64,000 nucleotides of DNA from Phycicoccus sp. Root101 (lineage in GTDB: Bacteria; Actinomycetota; Actinomycetes; Actinomycetales; Dermatophilaceae), in the NCBI RefSeq assembly GCF_001426245.1, contig NZ_LMCM01000006.1, positions 470,865-534,864 on the forward strand, read 5' to 3'. The notes under the pieces were generated by a model. It saw only the letters and a program-made list of their open reading frames with translations. It made no database searches and had not been told where the DNA came from. Shown in pieces: positions 58,386 through 64,000 of this stretch. Numbering within the stretch: the first letter of the stretch is position 1; each line of letters begins with the position of its first letter. The position numbers were made by a program, and so were the translations under genes.

Positions 58386-59315
58386 GTGCAGAGCCTCCAT
58401 CGCATCCCGTCGCTCGAGCAGCTGTCGGCCCTGACTGCTGCCGCCGCCCACGGCAGCATGGGGGCTGCTGCCCATGAGCTGGGAATCAGCCAGCAGGCAG
58501 TCAGTGCACGGATATCCGCCGCAGAGACCTTGATGGGCCTCGCGGTGCTCGAGCGGTCGAGCGGCGGCGTCAGGCCGACGGGGCAAGGACAGCTGGTGCT
58601 TGCCTGGGCAGAGCGGGTGCTGGACGCAGCCCGAGACCTGGGCGACGGCATACAGGGGATGGACGCCTCTGGGCGCACCCTCCTCGTGGCGGCGAGCAAC
58701 ACGATCTCCGAGGCGCTCCTCCCCCAGTGGGCCACCCGGCTGCGCCGCGCGCACCCGGATGTCGCCCTCCAGGTCGAACCGGGCAACTCCCGGTCCGTGA
58801 TCGAGGCCGTCACGAACGGTGCGGTCGACCTGGGCTACGTCGAGACGCCGCAGATCCCCCGAGGGCTGCGCTCCAGGACCGTCGCCCACGACGAGCTCAT
58901 CGTCGTGGCGCCACCGGACCACCCCTGGGCGCGGAGGCGGCGAGGCATCGACACGGCCGAGCTGTCGAGCACCCCGCTCATCCTGCGGGAGGACGGTTCC
59001 GGGACCCGCACCCACATCCAGCAGGCACTGCCGGGCCACGCCTCGCCCCTGCACACCCTCGCCTCCACGGCAGCCGTGCGCGACGCGGCCCGCACCATGG
59101 GCGTGCCCACCATCCTGTCCTCCCTTGCCGTCGTGGACGACCTCGCGACCGGACGCCTGGTGCGCGTGAAGGTCACCGACCTCTCCATGCCGCGCGCCCT
59201 GCGAGCGATCTGGAACCCCCACCAACGACCCCGCGGGCCGGCTGCCGAGCTGCTGCGCATCTCGACCCAGCCGTCGCGCTCCCCCCGAAGGGGCCCACGA
59301 GTGCCGCCGGCCTGA
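58386..59315 (+). CDS. LysR-family transcriptional regulator
   Basis: A 309-residue regulator. The N-terminal HTH is HGSMGAAAHELGISQQAVSA (about 22-41), followed by the linker helix and the periplasmic-binding-like effector domain (TLLVAASNTISEALLPQWAT; GAVDLGYVETPQIPRGL). GTG at 58386 is leaderless. Divergent from the TDT transporter, which is the obvious target. The last 15 residues are Arg/Pro-rich. Confidence 0.9.
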   Translation: MQSLHRIPSLEQLSALTAAAAHGSMGAAAHELGISQQAVSARISAAETLMGLAVLERSSGGVRPTGQGQLVLAWAERVLDAARDLGDGIQGMDASGRTLLVAASNTISEALLPQWATRLRRAHPDVALQVEPGNSRSVIEAVTNGAVDLGYVETPQIPRGLRSRTVAHDELIVVAPPDHPWARRRRGIDTAELSSTPLILREDGSGTRTHIQQALPGHASPLHTLASTAAVRDAARTMGVPTILSSLAVVDDLATGRLVRVKVTDLSMPRALRAIWNPHQRPRGPAAELLRISTQPSRSPRRGPRVPPA

Positions 59316-59350
59316 GTCCGGGGTCCTTTAGGCGCGAGCCGACCAGGCCG

Positions 59351-61180
59351 TCAGCCGACCACCTCGTGGAGGTGGACCCCGTGGTCCGCGGCGATGAGCT
59401 CGGCGGCCTTCTCCCCGATCATGATTGCGGCGGCGTTGGTGTTGCCGCTGACGACGTTCGGCATCACGCTCGCGTCGGCCACGCGCAGGGCCTCGATGCC
59501 GTGGACCCGCAGCCGCGGGTCGACGACGTCACCGATCCGACAGGTCGACGTCGCGTGGTAGACGGTCAGCGCGTAGTGGCGGGCAAGGTCCTCGAGCAGC
59601 TCGTCGCTCGGCTCGGCGCCGGCGACGTGGCCGTGTGCCTGAGCCAGGTGCGGCGGGATGACCGGCTCGCCGAGGCCGCCGCCGGGCCATGCCTGCGCGA
59701 CCTCGAGTGCTCGGCGCATCACGGCGATCATGATCGTCACGTCGTGCGGGTCGCCGAAGTAGTTGAAGTCGATCGTCGGCGGTACCGCAGGGTCCGCACT
59801 GGCCAGCGTCACCGAACCCTCGGAGTGGGGTTGCACGGGATTGGGCAGCACCACGACCTGTCCGCGCGTCGGGTCCAGGAAGGTCTCCGGGTCCTCGAAG
59901 AAGGCAGCCGGCGGCAGCCGGAAGACGCCCTCCCAGATCGCCGGTGTGTAGCCGGTCGCGAGGAAGCCGATCTGCGCGTCGTGGGTGTGCTCGTCGCCCA
60001 GTCCGGTCGAGAAGAACGCGACCGCGTCGTAGAGGGAGGACGAGGCGAGGCCGCTGCCGGTCGTGAACCACTCGCCGATGCGGCGCTCGGCCTCGGCCTT
60101 GGCCGCCGCCAGGGGCTCGGGCAGGTCGTCGTCGTCCGCGGGGTCGGCCGGCAGCGGTCCGGCGGGGGCCCGTAGTGCATCCGGCCCGAGCGACATCGCC
60201 ACCTCGGTCATCGTCTCCCCGATGCCGTCGGCGGCGAACATCAAGGGTGTGTGCAGGTGGTCCTTGAGGTGGCGTCCCACGGCCGGGAGGTCCACGACGC
60301 AGGCCACCCCGACGTCCGTGAGCTCTTCTCGGGACCCGACCCCTGAGAGCAGGAGCAGGTGCGGCGACCCGATGGCGCCTGCGCACAGCACCACCTCGGT
60401 GCTCGCGGCCACCGTCTCGGACGTGCCGTGCTCGGTGCGGTAGGCGACCCCGGTGGCGCGAAGCACCTCACCGGCCGTCTCGAACAGGACCCGCTCGACG
60501 AGGGCGCCGGTGACCACCGTCAGGTTGTCCCGGTCCATCGCCGGCTCGAGGTAGGCGTGGAAGGTCGAGCTCCGCCTGCCGTCCTTCGTCGTCGTCTGGA
60601 AGAGCGAGGCAACCCCGTCGGGGTTGAGGCGGTCACGACCGTTGTAGTCACCCTGCTTCAGTCCTGCGGCGCCCGCGGCCTCCACGAACTGCACCGAGGC
60701 ACGCAGGATCGGCTGACGCACCGACACCCCCACCGGGCCGTCGTGGCCGTGGGCGTCGGGGTCGGCGTGGAGGTCGGGGCTGCCCACGAACCCCTCGGCC
60801 TTGAGGAAGTACGGAAGGACCTCCTCGTAGGACCAGCCGACCGCGCCCCCTGCGGCCCACGAGTCGAAGTCGCCCGGGTGCCCCCGTACGTACGCCATGT
60901 AGTTGAGTCCGGAGGAGCCGCCGAGCATCTTCCCGCGGGGCACCATCATCCGACCGCCGACCAGGCCCTTGCCGACCCCGCCGGGATCACCGTTGTACAT
61001 CCAGTCGGTCGCGGGGTCGTTCTGCAGGCTGGCGACGGCGGCCGGCACCAGCTCTGCGGGAGGTGGCGGCCCGCCGGCCTCGAGCAGGCAGACCCGGACG
61101 TCCGGGTCCTCGCTCAGCCGGGCAGCGACCACGGCGCCCGCCGATCCCGCCCCCACGATGACGTAGTCGTACGAGTCCAT
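59351..61180 (-). CDS. GMC-family oxidoreductase (choline-dehydrogenase-like)
   Basis: A 609-residue FAD enzyme oxidising an alcohol. The FAD dinucleotide motif is VIVGAGSAGAVVAARLSED (about 8-26), then MLGGSSGLNYMAYVRG, VVLCAGAIGSPHLLLLSGVG and the C-terminal active-site block YHATSTCRIG with the catalytic His. NTNAAAIMIGEKAAELI closes the flavin site. An insert of about 90 residues near 340-430 is longer than in choline dehydrogenase, so the substrate is open. ATG at 61180 has GAGGTGGG upstream. Confidence 0.9.
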   Translation of the reverse strand: MDSYDYVIVGAGSAGAVVAARLSEDPDVRVCLLEAGGPPPPAELVPAAVASLQNDPATDWMYNGDPGGVGKGLVGGRMMVPRGKMLGGSSGLNYMAYVRGHPGDFDSWAAGGAVGWSYEEVLPYFLKAEGFVGSPDLHADPDAHGHDGPVGVSVRQPILRASVQFVEAAGAAGLKQGDYNGRDRLNPDGVASLFQTTTKDGRRSSTFHAYLEPAMDRDNLTVVTGALVERVLFETAGEVLRATGVAYRTEHGTSETVAASTEVVLCAGAIGSPHLLLLSGVGSREELTDVGVACVVDLPAVGRHLKDHLHTPLMFAADGIGETMTEVAMSLGPDALRAPAGPLPADPADDDDLPEPLAAAKAEAERRIGEWFTTGSGLASSSLYDAVAFFSTGLGDEHTHDAQIGFLATGYTPAIWEGVFRLPPAAFFEDPETFLDPTRGQVVVLPNPVQPHSEGSVTLASADPAVPPTIDFNYFGDPHDVTIMIAVMRRALEVAQAWPGGGLGEPVIPPHLAQAHGHVAGAEPSDELLEDLARHYALTVYHATSTCRIGDVVDPRLRVHGIEALRVADASVMPNVVSGNTNAAAIMIGEKAAELIAADHGVHLHEVVG

Positions 61181-61314
61181 CGATCCCACCTCGCTGTGGC
61201 ACCTCGCCGGACGGCGGGGACGGTCTCGCCACGCAACCACACTCGGGAAGGCGAAACAAGGGAGCCGGGGCCGCTGCTTCTCCCAGTCGGGGGGGCCGGA
61301 CGCATGATGGTCGG

Positions 61315-62112
61315 GTGCTCTCTGCCCTCGCCCCGGCCCGACGGCGCCTGACCCTTGCTGTCGGCGGCCTGGTCCTCGTCGCGATCGCTGCCTCAGGGGT
61401 CGCCGTCGTCGTGGGACGCGACGGCGCGGCCAGGCCGGTCGACCAGGCCGTGCCGGGACCGGTGCTGCTCGTTCCCGGGTACGGCGGCTCGACCTCCGCG
61501 TTCGGCCGACTCGCCTCGACCCTGCGCTCGGCAGGCCGGGACGTCACGGTCGTCCAGCTGCCTGACCAGGCCCTCGGCGACCTGCAGGGCCAGGCCGACG
61601 AGCTCGCCCACGTCGCAGCCGCCGTCCTCGCCCGCACCGGGGCGACCTCGGTGGACGTCGTCGGCTACTCCGCGGGAGGTGTGGTGGCTCGGCTCTGGGT
61701 GCAGGAGGGCGGCGGAGCCGGCTCCGTGCGTCGGCTGGTCACCCTCGGGTCGCCCCACCACGGGACCCAGCTCGCCGCCCTCGGCTCGCTGGTCGCCGGC
61801 GCCTGCCGGGTGGCGTGCCAGCAGCTGGCCCCGGAGAGTCCCGTGCTGGCTCGGCTGAACAGCGCTCCACTCCCCCGCGGTCCCCGTTACCTCGCGGTGT
61901 GGACGACCCAGGACGACGTGGTGGTGCCCGCGGCGTCGGCCGAGCTCGACGGCGCGACCAGCGTCTCGGTCCAGCAGGTGTGTCCCACGGACGGGGTGCG
62001 CCACTCGGGTCTGCCCGAGGACGTCGTCGTCGTGGGCCTGGTGGCCGGGTCCGTCGGCGCGGAGCCCATCCCCGCGTGGGGTCCGTCGGACTGCGCCCGA
62101 CTCAGCTCGTGA
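61315..62112 (+). CDS. Membrane-anchored or secreted lipase-like alpha/beta hydrolase
   Basis: A 265-residue hydrolase with an N-terminal membrane helix (RLTLAVGGLVLVAIAASGVA). VLLVPGYGGSTSAF is the oxyanion strand and VVGYSAGGVVARLWV the nucleophile elbow; LVTLGSPHHGTQ and the Asp in WTTQDDVVVP follow, with His in GVRHSGLP. This is the triacylglycerol lipase-like group. GTG at 61315 is six bases after CATGAT (leaderless). It overlaps the ABC permease gene by 11 bp tail to tail. Confidence 0.85.
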   Translation: MLSALAPARRRLTLAVGGLVLVAIAASGVAVVVGRDGAARPVDQAVPGPVLLVPGYGGSTSAFGRLASTLRSAGRDVTVVQLPDQALGDLQGQADELAHVAAAVLARTGATSVDVVGYSAGGVVARLWVQEGGGAGSVRRLVTLGSPHHGTQLAALGSLVAGACRVACQQLAPESPVLARLNSAPLPRGPRYLAVWTTQDDVVVPAASAELDGATSVSVQQVCPTDGVRHSGLPEDVVVVGLVAGSVGAEPIPAWGPSDCARLSS

Positions 62113-62917
62113 TGTCCTTGGTGGCGAAGTTGGCCCATGCAGCCCCGAGGAGCACGGCGACGTAGACGGCCTGCAACCCGACGCCCCGCTCGACCCCGCT
62201 CAGCAGGAGGGGGTCACGGTAGAGGTCGACGAACGTCAGCCAGTACCGCGTCGGCAGGTAGGGCTGCAGGGGACGGGCCGCGTCGATCGTGAGCAGCAGG
62301 GAGGACCCGATGAGGAAGGCGAGTGCGCCCAGGGTCGCCGTCTGCGGTGAGTCGGTCAGCGTCGACAGGAACAGCGCCATCGCCGCCACCCCGAGCATCG
62401 AGAAGGTGATGAAGGCGATCGCCAGCACGGTGCGCCAGGCGATCTGACCGGGAGTGAGCAGGGTGCCCGAGACGCTGACCATGGACTGCGACAGCGGTGC
62501 GTTCCCGAGCGTGAGCCGCCCCACGACGAACCCGACGGCAGCCACGGTGAGCACCGACACGAGGACGTATGCCGTGCTCGCGACCAGCTTGGCCACGAGC
62601 AGCCGCGTACGGCCGACAGGGCGGATCAGCAGGTACCGCAACGTTCCTGCCTGGGACTCACCCGCCACCGCCTCCCCGGCGACGACGGCAACGGAGATCG
62701 GCAGGAACAGCGGGAGCACGATGGCCAGGGCCGCGATCGCGAACAGCGACCCGTTGGCCACCACGGCCGAGAGGAAGGCGGGCCCCTGACCCGGACGCGG
62801 CGCGATACCGGTCACCGCGAGCAGCACCGCCACGATCGTCGGCAGCAGGTTGAGCAGGGCGATGGTCAGCCAGGTGCGGCGGCGGCGGAAGAGCTTGCCG
62901 AGCTCGACGACGATCAC
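62102..62917 (-). CDS. ABC-2 type permease
   Basis: A 271-residue permease with six helices: IVVELGKLFRRRRTWLTIAL opens it, VAGEAVAGESQAGTLRYLLI and RPVGRTRLLVAKL are the cytosolic signature between helices 2 and 3. GTG at 62917 overlaps the ATPase stop (GTGA), so it is the membrane half of that exporter. Substrate unknown. Confidence 0.87.
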   Translation of the reverse strand: MIVVELGKLFRRRRTWLTIALLNLLPTIVAVLLAVTGIAPRPGQGPAFLSAVVANGSLFAIAALAIVLPLFLPISVAVVAGEAVAGESQAGTLRYLLIRPVGRTRLLVAKLVASTAYVLVSVLTVAAVGFVVGRLTLGNAPLSQSMVSVSGTLLTPGQIAWRTVLAIAFITFSMLGVAAMALFLSTLTDSPQTATLGALAFLIGSSLLLTIDAARPLQPYLPTRYWLTFVDLYRDPLLLSGVERGVGLQAVYVAVLLGAAWANFATKDITS

Positions 62918-63840
62918 CGGGCCACCTCTCCCGGAGCCCGCGCGCTGGTGCGCTCGGCGATGACGTCCTCGAGGCGGCGGCGCTCGGGTCCGAGCTCCAC
63001 GACGCGCAGCCCCGCGGCCACGAGCCGGGCGTTGATCTCAGCGGCGTCGGCGGTGCGGACGAAGAGCAGGTCGTCCTCCCGCACCTCGACGCGGCCGTCG
63101 AGGAGGCGGTGCGCCTCGTCGGCGTCGGGGGTGCGCACCACCACTCTGCCGGTGGGTGCCCGCAACGTGGCGAGGTCCTCCTGGACGACCAGCCGGCCAC
63201 GGTCGAGCAGCCCGATGCGGGTGCAGAGCTCCTCGACCTCGGCGAGCAGGTGGCTGGAGAGGAAGACCGTCGTGCCGGCGGCGTTGAGGGTCTGCAGGAG
63301 GGTCCTGACCTCGAGGATGCCCTGGGGGTCGAGCCCGTTCGTCGGCTCGTCGAGGACGAGGAGCTCGGGCTGGCGCAGGAGGGCACCGGCCAGCCCCAGC
63401 CGCTGACGCATGCCGAGCGAGTAGGCACGCACCGGACGACGGCCCACGGACGCGAGGCCGACGAGCGAGAGGGCCTGCGCCACCCTGTCCCGGCGGCCGC
63501 GACGGCCACCACCCAACGGACCCTGGGGCGCCGGACCGCTCGCGTCGAGGATGGTGAGGTTCGCTGCACCGGAGAGGTGGCCGTATGCAGCCGGGCCCTC
63601 GACGAGGGCCCCGACACGGGGCAGCACGCTGGCCGCGTTCTTGGGCATCGGCTGTCCGAGGACCCGGACCTCCCCCGAGGTCGCCAGGACGAGCCCGAGC
63701 AGGCAGCGCACCGTCGTGGTCTTGCCCGATCCGTTGGCACCGAGGAAGCCGTAGACGTCACCGGGACGCACGTCGAGGTCGATGCCGTCGACGGCCGCGA
63801 CCGCGCCATACCGCTTGACCAGGCCCTCGGTGCGGATCAC
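62914..63840 (-). CDS. ABC transporter ATP-binding protein
   Basis: A 308-residue ATPase: Walker A GANGSGKTT (34-42), signature YSLGMRQRLGLAGALL, Walker B LLVLDEPTNGLDP, H-loop FLSSHLLAEVE and a C-terminal RTADAAEINARLVAAGL tail domain. The GTG start at 63840 overlaps the stop of the gene before it (GTGA), with AAGGGG upstream. Middle gene of a three-gene coupled operon. Confidence 0.9.
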   Translation of the reverse strand: MIRTEGLVKRYGAVAAVDGIDLDVRPGDVYGFLGANGSGKTTTVRCLLGLVLATSGEVRVLGQPMPKNAASVLPRVGALVEGPAAYGHLSGAANLTILDASGPAPQGPLGGGRRGRRDRVAQALSLVGLASVGRRPVRAYSLGMRQRLGLAGALLRQPELLVLDEPTNGLDPQGILEVRTLLQTLNAAGTTVFLSSHLLAEVEELCTRIGLLDRGRLVVQEDLATLRAPTGRVVVRTPDADEAHRLLDGRVEVREDDLLFVRTADAAEINARLVAAGLRVVELGPERRRLEDVIAERTSARAPGEVAR

Positions 63841-64000
63841 GACGGGGCCCCTTGACCGTGGAGCAGCTCGTCCGCGGCCTCGGAGAGGCCCGCGGGGGTC
63901 ATCGTCCCGGTGAGCAGCCACTGGATCCCCGACCGGTCGGGCCGGGTCAGGAGGAGGGCGAGGGGGCCGACGTCGACGGCGGTGCCGGCCGGTACGGCGT
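63837..64000 (-). CDS. C-terminal fragment of a protein upstream of the ABC exporter
   Basis: The last 54 codons of a gene that begins beyond the window. The visible end includes VGPLALLLTRPDRSGIQWLL and TGTMTPAGLSEAADELLHGQ, then a stop that overlaps the ATPase start as GTGA. Strand-loop-helix pattern and position fit the LolA/RseB-like lipoprotein-carrier fold often placed in front of such exporters, but the fragment is too short to be sure. Confidence 0.5.
   Translation of the reverse strand, partial: AVPAGTAVDVGPLALLLTRPDRSGIQWLLTGTMTPAGLSEAADELLHGQGAPS

Noticed and set aside
1-64000. tRNA, rRNA, CRISPR array, insertion sequence or prophage
   Set aside because: No cloverleaf, rRNA core sequence, spaced direct-repeat array, transposase or integrase motif was found on either strand.

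Overview
The window is very GC-rich, has almost no TA-rich stretches, uses GTG starts freely, packs genes with 4-bp GTGA/ATGA overlaps, and starts many mRNAs directly at the start codon. Together with the gene content (LAL-type LuxR, SARP, ANTAR, RsbU, TAT-exported oxidases) this points to an actinobacterial chromosome. A Micrococcales/Intrasporangiaceae-like host is my inference, not something proved here. I see no rRNA, tRNA, CRISPR, phage or insertion sequence.

Left part (1-6208): a truncated streptomycin-kinase-like gene, an acyltransferase, a DUF1801 protein, a PPOX-fold flavoprotein, a DMT transporter, a membrane fatty acid desaturase and a secreted beta-propeller. From 6324 to 15380 lies a tight biosynthetic-looking cluster: an MDR dehydrogenase, a catalytically degenerate 6-pyruvoyl-tetrahydropterin-synthase homologue, a glycosyltransferase, an AglD/LPG-synthase-type membrane protein, a reductase-only RibD and GTP cyclohydrolase II form one translationally coupled run. 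It is followed by two methyltransferases and a CDP-alcohol phosphatidyltransferase fused to a sulfatase-superfamily domain. It reads like a pathway joining a GTP-derived pyrimidine/pterin-like moiety, sugar and phospholipid chemistry; no product can be assigned.

15419-24197: a VOC protein with a 3' frameshift, a large LAL-type LuxR regulator, a DUF4386 membrane protein preceded by 13-bp tandem repeats, a GNAT enzyme, an ArsR/AHSA1 pair, an ABC exporter and a CHAD protein. 24237-34548: a likely SARP regulon. A SARP gene is flanked by two secreted systems, a TAT multicopper oxidase with a membrane partner and a propeller-TIG-TIG-propeller protein. Each has the same promoter architecture (CCCGAGG, 4 bp, CCCGAGG, 9 bp, GACGNT). 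A NarL-type response regulator, its histidine kinase and a lone receiver protein lie between them.

34586-53057: arylamine N-acetyltransferase, cupin, MASE1 histidine kinase, FAD-linked oxidase, SerA, a membrane protein, an esterase, an F420/NADPH-reductase-like protein with a divergent MarR, a NodB-like lipoprotein with an altered first motif coupled to a YncE-like lipoprotein, DUF1345, an ADH-SDR-HAD operon, and a PAS-ANTAR and GAF-RsbU signalling pair. 53168-64000: Hsp20 with a divergent MerR/HspR-like regulator, a PQQ-type sugar dehydrogenase, an acyl-ACP desaturase, a TDT/SLAC1 transporter with a divergent LysR, a GMC oxidoreductase, a secreted lipase-like hydrolase and an ABC exporter operon that runs off the right edge.
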